From Actinoplanes solisilvae (GTDB taxonomy: Bacteria; Actinomycetota; Actinomycetes; Mycobacteriales; Micromonosporaceae), in the NCBI RefSeq assembly GCF_003999975.1, contig NZ_RJAC01000003.1, positions 62,001 to 126,000 on the forward strand: a DNA stretch of 64,000 nt, given 5' to 3'. Position 1 is the first letter of the stretch; every line of letters starts with the position of its first letter. The position numbers and the translations under genes are program-made. Positions 43,681-53,770 of this stretch are shown here, piece after piece. The notes beneath the pieces were generated by a model. The model made no database searches. It saw only the letters and a list, made by a program, of their open reading frames with translations, and was not told where the DNA came from.

Positions 43681-45933
43681 ATGACGACCACGCGGCCGCT
43701 GCCGGTAGCCCCGAACCAGCTCGAGTTGTCGATCGGCGGCATGACCTGCTCCTCGTGCGCTTCGCGGATCGAGAAGAAGCTCAACCGCCTCGACGGTGTC
43801 ACCGCGACCGTCAACTACGCCACCGAGAAGGCCTTCGTCACCTACGACAACACGATCACCCCGGACGATCTCATCACCACCGTCGAGAAGACCGGCTACA
43901 CCGCGGCGCTTCCGCCGCCACCGGCGTCCGTCGACGAACCCGCCCCGCCCGTCGACGAACTGCGCGTCCTGCGGACCCGGCTGTTCACCGCGATCGCGCT
44001 CAGCATCCCCGTCGTCGTGCTCGCGATGGTCCCGGCCTGGCAGTTCACCTACTGGCAGTGGGCGTCGTTGACGCTCGCCGCGCCGGTCGTCGTCTATGCC
44101 GGCCTGCCGTTCCACAGAGCGGCGTGGATCAACCTGCGGCACGGCGCCGCCAGCATGGACACCCTCGTCTCACTGGGCACCCTGGCCGCGTTCGGCTGGT
44201 CACTGTGGGCACTGTTCTTCGGCACCGCCGGTCAGCCCGGCTTGACGCATCCGTTCAGCTTCGACATCGGCGGCACCGACGGGATGGACGCCATCTACCT
44301 CGAAGCCGCCGCCGGTGTCACCACCTTCCTGCTGGCCGGCCGTTACTTCGAAGCCCGCTCCAAGCGGCGGGCCGGCGCGGCACTGCGCGCCCTGCTCGAC
44401 ATGGGCGCCAAGGACGTCGTCGTGCTCCGCGGCGACACCGAGGTCCGCGTCCCGGTCGGACAGCTCGCCGAAGGAGACCGGTTCGTCGTGCGGCCGGGCG
44501 AGAAGATCGCCACCGACGGCGTCATCGAGGACGGCACCTCGGCCGTGGACGCGAGCATGCTCACCGGCGAATCCGTGCCCGTCGAGGTCGGGGTCGGCGA
44601 CACCGTCGTCGGTGCCACCGTCAACGCCGGCGGCCGCCTGATCGTGCGAGCCACCCGCGTCGGCGCCGATACCCAGCTCGCGCAGATGGCCAAACTGGTC
44701 GAGCAGGCCCAAAACGGCAAGGCCGCCGTTCAGCGCCTCGCCGACCGCATCTCCGGGGTGTTCGTGCCGATCGTCATCACCCTCGCCGCCGCCACGCTGG
44801 GCTGGTGGGTCGGTACCGGCAACGGCTGGACACCGGCGTTCACCGCCGCCGTAGCCGTGCTGATCATCGCCTGCCCCTGCGCACTCGGGCTGGCCACCCC
44901 GACCGCGCTGCTGGTCGGCACCGGCCGCGGCGCTCAGCTCGGCATCCTGATCAAAGGACCGGAGGTCCTCGAGTCCACCCGCCGCGTCGACACGATCGTG
45001 CTGGACAAGACCGGTACCGTCACCACCGGCCGGATGACCCTCGCCGCCACCCTGGCCGCCGACGGCGAGGACCAGAACGAGGTGCTGCGACTGGCCGCCG
45101 CGGTCGAGGCCGCCTCCGAACACCCGATCGCCCAAGCCATCGCCGACGCCGGCGCCGCTCGAGGCCCGCTGCCCGCGGTAACCGGATTCAAAAACCTGGA
45201 AGGCCTCGGCGTCACCGGCACCGTCGAGAACCACGACGTGCTCGTCGGCCGGCCCCAACTACTACGAGAGCACGGCTACACCCTGAGCGACGAGATCGAA
45301 CAAGCCGTGGCCACCGCGCAAAAGACCGGCCGCACCGCGGTGGTCGCCGGCTGGGACGGCCACGGCCGAGGAGTCCTCACCGTCGCGGACGCCGTCAAAC
45401 CCACCAGCCGCGAGGCGATCACCGCGCTACGTGGTCTCGGACTGACCCCGGTCCTGCTCACCGGCGACAACGACAACGTCGCCCGGGCGGTCGCCGCCGA
45501 GGTCGGCATCGACGAGGTCATCGCCGACGTGCTGCCCGCCGGCAAGGTCGACGTCGTCAAACGAATGCAGGCTCAGGGCAAGGTCGTCGCCATGGCCGGC
45601 GACGGGGTCAACGACGCCGCCGCCCTCGCCCAGGCCGACCTCGGCCTGGCCATGGGCACCGGCACCGACGTCGCGATCGAAGCCTCCGACCTGACCCTGG
45701 TCCGCGGCGACCTGCGCGCCGCCGCCGACGCCATCCGCCTGTCGCGGCGCACCCTGCAGGTCATCAAGAGCAACCTGTTCTGGGCGTTCGCCTACAACGT
45801 CGCCGCTCTGCCCCTGGCCGCGGCCGGCCTGCTCAACCCGATGATCGCCGGCGCGGCCATGGCGTTCAGCTCCGTCTTCGTCGTCGGCAACAGCCTGCGA
45901 CTGCGCCGCTTCACCAGCATCACCTCCCAGTAG
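43681..45933 (+). CDS. copA: Copper-exporting P1B-type ATPase
   Basis: 750 residues. One N-terminal HMA domain with GMTCSSCAS (20-28), eight expected helices with the metal motif CPC in [13 protein letters not shown] in the actuator domain, phosphorylation loop [18 protein letters not shown] in the nucleotide domain and [11 protein letters not shown]. Exports Cu(I) with ATP, receiving it from CopZ. GAGGAG precedes the ATG, 12 bases after the secreted protein gene. Confidence 0.95.
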   Translation: MTTTRPLPVAPNQLELSIGGMTCSSCASRIEKKLNRLDGVTATVNYATEKAFVTYDNTITPDDLITTVEKTGYTAALPPPPASVDEPAPPVDELRVLRTRLFTAIALSIPVVVLAMVPAWQFTYWQWASLTLAAPVVVYAGLPFHRAAWINLRHGAASMDTLVSLGTLAAFGWSLWALFFGTAGQPGLTHPFSFDIGGTDGMDAIYLEAAAGVTTFLLAGRYFEARSKRRAGAALRALLDMGAKDVVVLRGDTEVRVPVGQLAEGDRFVVRPGEKIATDGVIEDGTSAVDASMLTGESVPVEVGVGDTVVGATVNAGGRLIVRATRVGADTQLAQMAKLVEQAQNGKAAVQRLADRISGVFVPIVITLAAATLGWWVGTGNGWTPAFTAAVAVLIIACPCALGLATPTALLVGTGRGAQLGILIKGPEVLESTRRVDTIVLDKTGTVTTGRMTLAATLAADGEDQNEVLRLAAAVEAASEHPIAQAIADAGAARGPLPAVTGFKNLEGLGVTGTVENHDVLVGRPQLLREHGYTLSDEIEQAVATAQKTGRTAVVAGWDGHGRGVLTVADAVKPTSREAITALRGLGLTPVLLTGDNDNVARAVAAEVGIDEVIADVLPAGKVDVVKRMQAQGKVVAMAGDGVNDAAALAQADLGLAMGTGTDVAIEASDLTLVRGDLRAAADAIRLSRRTLQVIKSNLFWAFAYNVAALPLAAAGLLNPMIAGAAMAFSSVFVVGNSLRLRRFTSITSQ

Positions 45934-45971
45934 CCGCAACGCGCCGGTGCCGTCCTGCCGCCGACACGCGG

Positions 45972-46000
45972 CGGGCCGGCGCCGCGCGACAGCCGGCCCG
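45972..46000. terminator. Possible bidirectional terminator hairpin
   Basis: A perfect 9-base stem (45972-45980 with 45992-46000, CGGGCCGGC arms) and 11-base loop between the convergent copA and cation-ATPase genes. No U-tract, common in high-GC actinobacteria. Confidence 0.5.
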
Positions 46001-46033
46001 GGGGCGGTAGCAAGACTCGGCGAGCCGAGGATT

Positions 46034-48676
46034 TCACGGGACGTGGTCATGGTGGGGTGGCGGGCGGTCGGTGGTGTGCACGCGCCGGTCGAGGCGGATC
46101 GCGGCATAGCCGAGACTGGCCACCGCGGTGACGATGAGCAGGTCGGTGATCGCCAGCGGCTCGGTGCCCAGCAGGGATTGCAGGGGTGGCAGGTAGATGC
46201 CGGCGAGTTGCAGGGCGAGTGCGGCGCCGACGGCGGCGAGCAGCATCGGGTTGGCCCGGGTGCCGGGCCGAACCCGAGAGCCCAGCGCGACGGCGAGCTG
46301 GGTGACGCCGAGGGCGAGGAAGGTCAGGGTCTGCCACGGACGGTCGGTGGCGTGCGCCCAGACGCCGACGCCGATGGTGATCGCGGCGATGACTACGCCG
46401 ACGCGCAGGATGCGTTGCCATAGTCCGGCGCCGAGGATGGTCTCGGACGGCGGCCGTGGCGGGCGGTCCATGATGTCGGTGTCGACGGGTTCGCTGCCCA
46501 GGGCGAGTCCGGGCAGGCCGTGGGTGATCAGGTTGATCCACAGGATCTGCGCGGGTAGCAGTGGCAGGGCGAGGCCAACGAACGGGCCGGCGAGCATCAC
46601 GGCGATTTCTGCGGCGCCGCCGGACAGGGCGTACAGCAGGAATCGGCGGATGTTGGCGTAGACGCGGCGGCCTTCTTCGGCGGCGGCGACGACAGTGGCG
46701 AGTTCGTCGTCGGCCAGGACCAGGTCGGCGGCCTGCCGGGCGACTTCGGTGCCTCGTTTGCCCATGGCGACGCCGATGTCGGCGCGGTGCAGGGCGGGTC
46801 CGTCGTTGACGCCGTCGCCGGTCATCGCGACGACCTGCCCGGCGGCTCGGAGGGCGTCGATGATGGCGACCTTCTGCTGCGGGGTTGCCCGGGCGAAGAC
46901 CCGGGCGCCTTGTCCGGCGCGGGCGCCGGGCTCGGCGGTACGGCAGTCGACCACGTCGTCGCCGGCGTCGATGATGCCGAGTTCGACGGCGATCGCGCCG
47001 GCGGTGGCCGGGTGGTCACCGGTGATCAGCACCGGGGTGATGCCTGCGCGCTGGCACGCGGCGATGGTCGCGCCGGCTGATGCCCGGGGCGGGTCGAGGA
47101 TCGCGACGAGGCCGAGCAGGGTCAGGCCCTCCTCGCGGGCACGGGGGTCGGTGGGCGGCGGATAGTCGGCCTGGGCGACCGCGAGGACCCGGTAACCGTC
47201 GCCGGCGAGGGCGTCCGCGCGGGCCGCTGCGCGGTCGACCAGCTCGGCGGGGTCGGCGAGGACCGCTGGTTGCAGGACCGCCTCGGGGGCTCCCTTGCAG
47301 ACGATCCGAGTCGCGCCGTCGGGGAGCCGGTGGGTGGTCGACATGCGTTTGCGGATGCTGTCGAACGGCTCCTCACCGATACGGGGCAGCTGGGCGTGGA
47401 GGGTCTCGCGGTCGACGCCGAGTTTCGCGGCGGCGGTGAGCAGGGCTACCTCAGTGGGGTCTCCGACCGGCAGCCAGTCCGGGTTGTCGCTGTTCGGCGG
47501 TTGCAGGGAGCCGTCGTTGCACAGTACGGCCGCGCGTAGCAGCTGCGACAGGTCGGGGGCGTCACCGTCGGCCACGACCGTGTCGTCGCGGCGGATGTCA
47601 CCGTGCGGTGCGTAACCGGAACCTTCGACGAGGGCTTCTCCGGCGGGCGTCCACAGGTGTCGCACGACCATCTGACCTTTGGTGAGGGTGCCGGTCTTAT
47701 CAGTGGCCAGGACGGTGACCGAGCCGAGGGTCTCGACCGCCGGCAGCCCTCGGATGACGGCGTTGCGAGTGGTCATGCGGCGGGCGCCAAGCGCGAGGCT
47801 GAGCGTGACGACTGCCGGCAGAGACTCGGGTACGGCGGCGACGACCAGGGTGATCGCCGTGACGATCATAAGTTGCAGCGGCTGGCCGCGAAAGACTCCG
47901 AGGGCCAGGACGACGGCGCACAGCACCAGGGCGCCGGCGGCCAGGAGACGGCCCACCCCAGCGAGGCGGCGTTGCAGAGGGGTCATGGCGGGCGCGGCGG
48001 TCATCATCGCGGCGATGCGGCCCATGGCGCTGGCCGCTCCGGTCGCGGTGATGAGTGCCTGTCCGCGCCCGCGGACGACCACGGTTCCGGCGGACACGTC
48101 GGCCGCCGGACCGTCCGGGCCGGCGGATTTGTCGACCGGCGCGGACTCACCGGTCAGGGCTGCTTCGTCGATCAGCAGGGCGTTGGCCTCGACGACGTGG
48201 GCATCGGCGGGCACGATGTCGCCTTCGGCGAGGACGAGCAGGTCACCGACGACCAGGTCCGCAGCCGGTACCTCGCGGTGCTTGCCGTCGCGGACCACCC
48301 GGGCGGCGGGTGCGGTCAGCGCGGACAGTGCGGAGATCGCCCGTTCGGCTTTGACCTCCTGGATCACCCCGACGGTGGTATTCACGACGATCACGAACAG
48401 GATGACCGACGCGTCGGTGAAGTCGGCGGTGGCCAGGGTGAAGCCGGCGGCGGCGAGAAGGACGAGGACGAGCGGGTCCCGTAGTTGCGATACGACCCGC
48501 CGCCACAACGGCGGCGGTCGGCGGACGGGCAGCACGTTGCCGCCGTCGCGCGCCAGCCGGTCCGCCGCTTGCGCCCAGGAGAGCCCGCCGGGCGTCGCCA
48601 CCGGCGGCGGTTCGTCGGCGGTGATGGCGCCGCTCGTCCGGTTGGGGTGTGCGGGGCCGGTGATCGGCGAGGTCAT
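46034..48676 (-). CDS. P2-type cation-transporting ATPase
   Basis: 880 residues from ATG 48676 with AGGAA upstream; the longer frame from 48832 has no support. N-terminal cation-ATPase domain, TGES actuator loop, PESLPAVVT in helix 4 (the P2-type PEGLP equivalent), phosphorylation loop DKTGTLTKG, ITGDHPATA and GDGVNDGPALH, then the C-terminal membrane domain. This is the Ca/Mg/Na-type class, similar in plan to mycobacterial CtpF. It probably exports Ca or another cation under stress. It is downstream of the nitroreductase gene on the same strand. Confidence 0.9.
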   Translation of the reverse strand: MTSPITGPAHPNRTSGAITADEPPPVATPGGLSWAQAADRLARDGGNVLPVRRPPPLWRRVVSQLRDPLVLVLLAAAGFTLATADFTDASVILFVIVVNTTVGVIQEVKAERAISALSALTAPAARVVRDGKHREVPAADLVVGDLLVLAEGDIVPADAHVVEANALLIDEAALTGESAPVDKSAGPDGPAADVSAGTVVVRGRGQALITATGAASAMGRIAAMMTAAPAMTPLQRRLAGVGRLLAAGALVLCAVVLALGVFRGQPLQLMIVTAITLVVAAVPESLPAVVTLSLALGARRMTTRNAVIRGLPAVETLGSVTVLATDKTGTLTKGQMVVRHLWTPAGEALVEGSGYAPHGDIRRDDTVVADGDAPDLSQLLRAAVLCNDGSLQPPNSDNPDWLPVGDPTEVALLTAAAKLGVDRETLHAQLPRIGEEPFDSIRKRMSTTHRLPDGATRIVCKGAPEAVLQPAVLADPAELVDRAAARADALAGDGYRVLAVAQADYPPPTDPRAREEGLTLLGLVAILDPPRASAGATIAACQRAGITPVLITGDHPATAGAIAVELGIIDAGDDVVDCRTAEPGARAGQGARVFARATPQQKVAIIDALRAAGQVVAMTGDGVNDGPALHRADIGVAMGKRGTEVARQAADLVLADDELATVVAAAEEGRRVYANIRRFLLYALSGGAAEIAVMLAGPFVGLALPLLPAQILWINLITHGLPGLALGSEPVDTDIMDRPPRPPSETILGAGLWQRILRVGVVIAAITIGVGVWAHATDRPWQTLTFLALGVTQLAVALGSRVRPGTRANPMLLAAVGAALALQLAGIYLPPLQSLLGTEPLAITDLLIVTAVASLGYAAIRLDRRVHTTDRPPPHHDHVP

Positions 48677-48755
48677 CGCGCGTTCCTGCTGCTGATGCCG
48701 GCGGCGTTCGCTGCAGGGCCTCCGGGTCGGGTGGACCGTGACGGTCCTCGCCGTG

Positions 48756-49748
48756 TCAAGGCTGTTCGACGGTTCGCTCGGCCGGCAGGCGAGGTGTGCG
48801 CGGCGGGCCGACGGTGGCGCCGTCGACGACACCGAACCGCAGGACGAGGTACGGATGGCCGAGGCCGGACAGCAACTGCCGGACGGCTTCGCGAGTGAGC
48901 GTGACCTCGATGGTGGCGCTCAACGGTACGACCGAGAGTCCGAGCTCGGTGGCCTTGAGCCACACCGCGGACAGGGCCTCCCCGGCTCGTAACCAGTCGA
49001 GGTCATCGTCGCCGGGGCCGTAGAGGATCGCGAAGACGGCCGTGCGGTGGTGGGTGTCCGCGATGGCCGTCTTGCCGGGATGACCGAATTCGGGTCCGGG
49101 CACCGTCGTCTGCGATGCCTCACGGGCGACGACGGTGTCCGGGATGCCGGTGCCGGGAATGCGGTCACCGCCGGTCCAGTGGTCCATCTCCGCCTGCCAG
49201 GCCTCGTCCTCGGACTCGATCTTCTGGGCGTGGTCCGTGGCGGAGGCCAGGTCGAAGATCTGGCGTGGGCGCAGCACGTGCAGCGACGTGTTCTGCGACT
49301 CGGCTGCGGCGGCGATCGAGCCCAGTTTCTGAGCGTCGATCGCGGTGCTTTGCACGGGCCGGCGGTCGGTGTGCCGCAGCGCGATGGTCTGCAGGTGCCG
49401 GATCGCTGAAGCTTCGACGGGGATCCGGGCATCGGCCCGGACCGTGGCGAGATGTGTGGGTCTGGCCTTGTCGGGCAGCCGGGTCACGGTGGCGTGCCGG
49501 CCGTCCGCGGCGAGGCTGACCAGGGCGTGGTGCAGTGCGGCGCCGCAGCTCAGGATCGCCAGACGGCGGTCCGGGTCGGCGACGGCCAGGGTCCGGCTCT
49601 CGTCGAGGAACAGCTCGAGGTGATCGCCGTGCGCCCACCACCGCCACGGTTGGGTGTTGTGGATCGACGGGGCATGGCTCGCCGCGGTGGTGGCGTGCGC
49701 GAGCGCCCGGGTCACGGCCTGGGCGTCTGCGATCTGAACGGAAGGCAT
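48756..49748 (-). CDS. Acg-like nitroreductase-family flavoprotein
   Basis: 330 residues from ATG 49748, AGGAG upstream. The opening [20 protein letters not shown] is typical of the Acg (Rv2032) branch of nitroreductase-fold proteins, as are [20 protein letters not shown] and the last [10 protein letters not shown]. In mycobacteria Acg lies in the dormancy regulon and sequesters flavin rather than reducing nitro compounds. The same reading frame runs upstream without a stop into a phosphoketolase fragment, but the ribosome site supports a separate start. Confidence 0.85.
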   Translation of the reverse strand: MPSVQIADAQAVTRALAHATTAASHAPSIHNTQPWRWWAHGDHLELFLDESRTLAVADPDRRLAILSCGAALHHALVSLAADGRHATVTRLPDKARPTHLATVRADARIPVEASAIRHLQTIALRHTDRRPVQSTAIDAQKLGSIAAAAESQNTSLHVLRPRQIFDLASATDHAQKIESEDEAWQAEMDHWTGGDRIPGTGIPDTVVAREASQTTVPGPEFGHPGKTAIADTHHRTAVFAILYGPGDDDLDWLRAGEALSAVWLKATELGLSVVPLSATIEVTLTREAVRQLLSGLGHPYLVLRFGVVDGATVGPPRTPRLPAERTVEQP

Positions 49749-49793
49749 CCTGGTTCTCCTGGTGCTGTGCTGTGCTGAGCGGCGAGCTGGACG

Positions 49794-50099
49794 GGTGTTG
49801 GCCACCAGCCCGGGACCACCGTGGCCCGGCCCGGTCACGTAGATGGCCTCCCGGCCGCGGGCCGCGATGATCCGCGACAGGTGGGCGTAGATCAGGTTCA
49901 GGCCGGGGGTGGTGCCCCAGTGCCCGAGCAGCCGCGGCTTGACCTGCTCCGGCAACAGCGGCTCGCGCAACAGCGGCTTGCCCATCAGATAGATCTGCCC
50001 GACGGACAGATAGTTCGCCGCCCGCCAGTACGCGTCCACGCGGCGCAGCTCGTCGGCTGCCAGCGGCTCAGCCCGCGTCACGGAGAAGAGGCCGGACAT
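49794..50099 (-). pseudogene. Phosphoketolase, N-terminal fragment only
   Basis: About 102 residues match the N-terminus of xylulose-5-phosphate/fructose-6-phosphate phosphoketolase, including [28 protein letters not shown] and [13 protein letters not shown]. Full enzymes are near 800 residues. Similarity ends at position 49794 and unrelated sequence leads in frame into the nitroreductase gene; the rest of the enzyme is not in the window. It starts in an ATGA overlap with the slipin stop. Probably the remnant of a deletion. Confidence 0.85.
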
Positions 50100-50917
50100 C
50101 AGAGGGACGCCGTGGGCAGTATCTTGCCGTTGGCCGGAGTCGTGGCCGCGGCGGTGGCGGCCGCGTTCTCCCGGGCCAGGAACGTGCCGAGCTCACCGAT
50201 GGTGCTCATGAGCGGAGCGGGAAACACGACGGTGCTGTTCTTGTCGACACCGAGCTCGACCAGGGTCTGCAAATTGCGCAGCTGCAGTGCGAGCGGGTGG
50301 GCCATCATGATGTCGGCGGCGGATCCCAGCGCGTCGGCGGCCAGGGCCTCACCCTCAGCGGCGATGATCTTCGCGCGCTTCTCCCGCTCGGCCTCGGCCT
50401 GCCGGGCCATCGCGCGTTTCATGCTGTCCGGGAGCTGGATGTCCTTGAGCTCGACCAGTGTGACTTCGACACCCCAGTCCTCGGTGGCGATGTCGAGGAT
50501 CGTCTTGATGTCGATGTTGATCCGGTCGGTCTCGGACAGGGTCTCGTCGAGGGTGTGCTGGCCGACCACCTTGCGCAGCGTGGTCTGGGCGATCTGGTTG
50601 ATCGCCGCACCGACGTTCTCAATCGCGACGACGGACTTCTCGGCGTCGACGATCCGGTAGTACGCGACCGCGGAGACGTCTACGCTGACGTTGTCGCGGG
50701 TGATGATGCCCTGCGACTGGATCGGCATGGTGACGATGCGCAGGCTCACCCGGTTCAGCACGTCCACGATCGGGATGATCACGGTGAGACCGGCTTTCCG
50801 GACGGCGATGACCTTGCCGAGCCGGAACAGGACTCCCTGCTCGTATTGCTTGACGACCTTCACGGCGAGCGACGCCAAGGCGAAAAGGACGATGAGGGCG
50901 ATCCACAGGTACCACAT
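50099..50917 (-). CDS. Slipin/stomatin-like (SPFH) membrane protein
   Basis: 272 residues from ATG 50917; the longer frame to 51280 lacks support. N-terminal membrane anchor ([20 protein letters not shown]), SPFH/Band-7 domain with [20 protein letters not shown] and [15 protein letters not shown], then a coiled helix rich in Ala/Glu ([20 protein letters not shown]). Forms oligomers that organise membrane patches. A partner NfeD gene is not seen. The phosphoketolase fragment overlaps its end. Confidence 0.9.
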   Translation of the reverse strand: MWYLWIALIVLFALASLAVKVVKQYEQGVLFRLGKVIAVRKAGLTVIIPIVDVLNRVSLRIVTMPIQSQGIITRDNVSVDVSAVAYYRIVDAEKSVVAIENVGAAINQIAQTTLRKVVGQHTLDETLSETDRINIDIKTILDIATEDWGVEVTLVELKDIQLPDSMKRAMARQAEAEREKRAKIIAAEGEALAADALGSAADIMMAHPLALQLRNLQTLVELGVDKNSTVVFPAPLMSTIGELGTFLARENAAATAAATTPANGKILPTASL

Positions 50918-51041
50918 GGCGGGAGATCCTGACTTCGGCCGCAGCCGGATAGTCGTGCCCGAGAACAGTCTGGGTGCGAAACGCAGTCGATCGCTGCGGC
51001 GGGCGACGCGACACCGAACGCTCACAGCGGCCAAATACCGA

Positions 51042-51167
51042 GCCACCGGGGTCCAGGGCGACACCCTGACCCTACGCCTGTTGACGCCGGCCGGGAGCAG
51101 GCATCGGCTGTCAGCAGACTCGGCGTAATGGGCGTACGGTCGAACTGTCGCCCTGGCCCCCGGTGGC
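51042..51167. repeat. Imperfect 47-base inverted repeat in divergent promoter region
   Basis: The arm 51042-51089 and the reverse complement of 51121-51167 agree at about 38 of 48 aligned positions, with runs of 10, 11 and 6 identical bases; about 31 bases lie between them. It stands in the 490-base region (50918-51409) between the divergent slipin and universal-stress-protein genes, each arm oriented toward one gene. The inner edge of the right arm contains GTACGGTCGAAC (51134-51145), the core of the MarR-gene operators at 41352. The rest of this region shows no gene. Confidence 0.7.
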
Positions 51168-51409
51168 CGCTGAGCCCACCGACGCCGCCGACGCCTCGCA
51201 CCGATCGTCGATCCCCCTCGCCGCGATGCCGAGGAACAACAGTGCACCGGTCGCGTTCGTCTGCTGGCCTTCTGGCTCATCTGTCTCGGCGCTGCCCGCC
51301 GTGGCCGGCGCCACCACCGGCCCGGACCACAGACCGGGCCGTCCGCACCGACTCCGCCGCCCGTACGAGCCGGCTGAGCCCGTCAACCACGCACTTCCCG
51401 GAGGTAGAC

Positions 51410-51607
51410 ATGAGCGATCACGCACATTCCGAGGGCCGGTGCATCGTCGTGGGCGTCGACAGCTCGCACGGCTCCAAGGCCGCACTGAAGTGGGCGCTGG
51501 CTCAGCCCCGGCTGACCGGCGCGGCAGTCGAAGTAGTGGCCGCCTGGCAGCAGCCGGCGAGCCCCGTGATCGTCGTGCCGGACGACAAGTCCAGGAACAC
51601 GTCATGA
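51410..51607 (+). pseudogene. Universal stress protein, truncated
   Basis: 65 residues from ATG 51410 with GGAGGT upstream. CIVVGVDSSHGSKAALKWAL matches the first strand and helix of the UspA fold, but the frame stops after about 45% of the usual length (near 145), before the ATP-binding GxxGxxxxG(S/T) segment. It overlaps the next gene by four bases (ATGA). The gene is probably a remnant, though it may still be translated as a leader for the downstream gene. Confidence 0.8.
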
Positions 51608-52248
51608 TCAGGACGGCGGGTGTCTCCTCCCTCGTCATGTCGATGACCGTCGTCGTGGCGGCTGCCGTGTTGAGGAGGCGGCAGTTGCGGTGGGGCGCGA
51701 CCGATGCCGAGATCACCGAACCGCTGGCCGGTGATGAGGTGATCTCTGATCCGGACCTGACGGCCACCCGGGCGATCACGATCCACAGCGGTGCCGACGA
51801 CGTCTGGCCCTGGATCGTGCAGCTCGGCCAGGGCCGGGGCGGCTTCTACAGCTACGACAGCCTGGAGAACCTGGTCGGCTGCGACATTCACAGCGCGCTT
51901 CAGATCAACCCCGACTGGCAGCACCTCGACGTGGGCGACGCCGTCCGGCTCGCACCTGAGCTGGCACTGCGGGTCGCCGTCGCCAAACCACCCCGCACGC
52001 TGGTCCTGCGGGGCGGGGTGCTGCCGGGGACAACCATCGCGCCGTGCGACTTCACGTGGACCTTCGACCTGTCACCGGTCTCGGCGACCGAGACCCGGCT
52101 CGTCGTGCGGGAACGGTACGCGTACGCGCGGTGGTGGGCGCGGCTGATGGTGGAGCCCTTGACGTTCGTCAGTTTCCTGATGAGCCGGCGCATGCTGCGC
52201 GGCATCCGCGACCGCGTCGAGCATTCCAGCCGCAGATCGGAGTCATAG
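51604..52248 (+). CDS. SRPBCC-fold protein with N-terminal membrane helix
   Basis: 214 residues from ATG 51604. A hydrophobic start (VSSLVMSMTVVVAAAVL), then a polyketide-cyclase/START-type pattern: AITIHSGADDVWPWIVQLGQGRGGFYSYDSLENLVG, WTFDLSPVSATETRLVVRER and a final helix. Such folds hold lipids or hydrophobic ligands; this subgroup is common in stress islands of actinobacteria and its function is unknown to me. It follows directly on the truncated stress-protein gene and precedes the flavodoxin. Confidence 0.8.
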   Translation: MIRTAGVSSLVMSMTVVVAAAVLRRRQLRWGATDAEITEPLAGDEVISDPDLTATRAITIHSGADDVWPWIVQLGQGRGGFYSYDSLENLVGCDIHSALQINPDWQHLDVGDAVRLAPELALRVAVAKPPRTLVLRGGVLPGTTIAPCDFTWTFDLSPVSATETRLVVRERYAYARWWARLMVEPLTFVSFLMSRRMLRGIRDRVEHSSRRSES

Positions 52249-52250
52249 CC

Positions 52251-52763
52251 ATGAGAATTCTGGTTAGCACGGCGAGCAGGCACGGTTCCACCACCGGCGT
52301 TGCGGTCCGCATCGCCGGGAGGCTCCGGGCCGGGCTGCCCGACGACGTCGTCGTGGATGAGCTTTCCGCTGCCGAGGTTGCTGACCTGGTGCCGTACGAC
52401 GCTGTGGTCCTGGGCAGTGCTGTCTATCTGGGACGGTGGCTCGACGACGCCCGAACACTTGCGGAACGGCTCGCGGTGCAGCCCTCGCGGCCGGTGTGGC
52501 TGTTCTCCGTCGGCCCGATCGGTGATCCGCCCAAGCCGGTCGAGGAGCCGGCCGAGGTCGGTGACATCGTCCGGGCCACCCACGCTCGTGGCCATCGCCT
52601 TTTCGCCGGACGCCTCGACCGGCACGAGCTGGGCTTCGCGGAGAAGGCGGTTGTCATGGCTCTGCGGGTGGCGGACGGCGACTTCCGCGACTCCGACGCC
52701 ATCGACGCCTGGGGTACACAGATCGCTACCGAGCTCAGTAGAGCGGAGAGCGAACCGGCGTGA
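52251..52763 (+). CDS. Flavodoxin-domain protein (HemG-like)
   Basis: 170 residues from ATG 52251, two bases after the previous stop. FMN-phosphate loop ASRHGSTTGVA, then YDAVVLGSAVYLGRW and PVWLFSVGPIGDP, as in flavodoxin-like protoporphyrinogen oxidases and related actinobacterial proteins. Likely an electron carrier or FMN-dependent oxidase. Its last 29 bases overlap the convergent YcnI-like gene. Confidence 0.83.
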   Translation: MRILVSTASRHGSTTGVAVRIAGRLRAGLPDDVVVDELSAAEVADLVPYDAVVLGSAVYLGRWLDDARTLAERLAVQPSRPVWLFSVGPIGDPPKPVEEPAEVGDIVRATHARGHRLFAGRLDRHELGFAEKAVVMALRVADGDFRDSDAIDAWGTQIATELSRAESEPA

Positions 52764-53352
52764 GGCATGGGCGGACACACCCTGACGGTGCCGGTCGCGG
52801 GCGATGAGGCCGCTGACCGTGGCCGACCTGATCAAGTGGCTCGTCGACCTTCTGCCCGTCCTGCGGCACCTCTATCCAGGCCGATTCGCCCTGCTCGCAG
52901 GTCTGGATGGTGGGGAACGCCAGTGTGGTTCCGTCGGCTTCGGGGAGCTGGACGGCGACTTCGATGACCTCGCGGTAACCGTCCGGGAGCGGGGTGTCCG
53001 TGCTGAAGGTGACCGAGCTGACGCGTTCCACTGCCACGGGATCGGTTCGTTTCTCGACCCTCCACAGTGCTGTCCGGGTGGGGGTCACCGAGGTGACCTG
53101 CGGCGGTATCTGAATGGTGATCCTGGTGGTGGGTGACTCCTTGCAGCCGTGCTCGACGGCGAACCGGAGTACGGCGTGAGCACCGGCCGCGGTCGTAGAG
53201 GGGGTTACGGTGACGTGGGCGCCGGCTGGGGAAGCGAAACCGAGGAAAGCGAAACCGATCAGCGCGGCGGCACCGGCCGGCACGACGCGCCATGACCGCG
53301 TTCCAACAGAACGGTGCCGGTTCCAGGCTAATCCAATGTGATCACGCCACAT
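52735..53352 (-). CDS. YcnI-like (DUF1775) secreted copper protein, altered C-terminus
   Basis: 205 residues. Signal peptide ending SPAGA-HVTV, so the mature protein starts with the His that binds copper in YcnI. The DUF1775 domain (about 46-165) has KESPTTRITIQIPP, WRVEKRTDP and GYREVIEVAVQLP, ending FPTIQTCEQGESAWIEVP. After that the sequence (VGHGQRPHRPRPAPSG onward) is unlike the usual acidic linker and membrane anchor, so the C-terminus has probably been replaced or shifted. On this strand TTGACA lies 17 bases before GAATCT just upstream of the start, a possible promoter with a short leader. Confidence 0.75.
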   Translation of the reverse strand: MWRDHIGLAWNRHRSVGTRSWRVVPAGAAALIGFAFLGFASPAGAHVTVTPSTTAAGAHAVLRFAVEHGCKESPTTRITIQIPPQVTSVTPTRTALWRVEKRTDPVAVERVSSVTFSTDTPLPDGYREVIEVAVQLPEADGTTLAFPTIQTCEQGESAWIEVPQDGQKVDEPLDQVGHGQRPHRPRPAPSGCVRPCLTPVRSPLY

Positions 53353-53442
53353 TCCGCAGATTCGACCAATATCGAACCCATGTCAAGTATGTGAACCTGA
53401 GTCCGCCCAGCATTGCGGCACCCAGGGGCGGGCTGTAGGTTC

Positions 53443-53458
53443 GTTCACGCTAGTGAAC
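53443..53458. promoter_or_regulatory. IclR-type operator palindrome before the tautomerase gene
   Basis: GTTCACGCTAGTGAAC is a perfect 16-base palindrome (6-base arms, 4-base centre), 44 bases before the tautomerase start. A half-site (GTGAACC, 53391-53397) lies upstream. The same arms occur in GTTCACGTAGCTGAAC at 54811 before kduI, next to the IclR gene, so both are likely sites for that regulator. Confidence 0.7.
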
Positions 53459-53502
53459 TGAGGTCCGGTTCGTGGACGACATCTGAGAAAGCGGGGCCAT
53501 CC

Positions 53503-53727
53503 ATGCCTAACATCACCGTCGAGTTGCTCGCGGGCCGGACCGTGGAGCAGCGCAAGGCCTTCGCCCGCGCCGTGACCGATCACGCCGTCGAGATCCTCGG
53601 CGCGCGTCCGCAGGACGTCCGCATGGTGTTCACCGAGATCACCGCGGACACGGTGGCCAACGGCGGGGTCCTCGCCAGCGAGGACGCCAGCCGCGCCGGC
53701 GTTGTGGCGAAGTTCGACAAGCACTGA
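53503..53727 (+). CDS. 4-oxalocrotonate tautomerase-family enzyme
   Basis: 74 residues from ATG 53503. Starts Met-Pro, so Pro1 can be the catalytic base after Met removal; MPNITVELLAGRTVEQRKAFARAV and a later FTEIT strand fit the 4-OT fold, a little longer than the usual 62. Known members move protons in keto-enol tautomers. The shared operator places it in the uronate regulon; it may speed the tautomerisation of unsaturated uronates or of keto-deoxy intermediates. Confidence 0.85.
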   Translation: MPNITVELLAGRTVEQRKAFARAVTDHAVEILGARPQDVRMVFTEITADTVANGGVLASEDASRAGVVAKFDKH

Positions 53728-53770
53728 GCGGCGCGCTCGGGGCCGGCTGATGAGGTTGCCCGGCCCCGGC

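Noticed and set aside
43665..46010. Open frame of about 780 codons on the plus strand over copA
   Set aside because: It is a shifted frame of copA with an Arg-rich translation; the copA frame carries all the P-type ATPase motifs.
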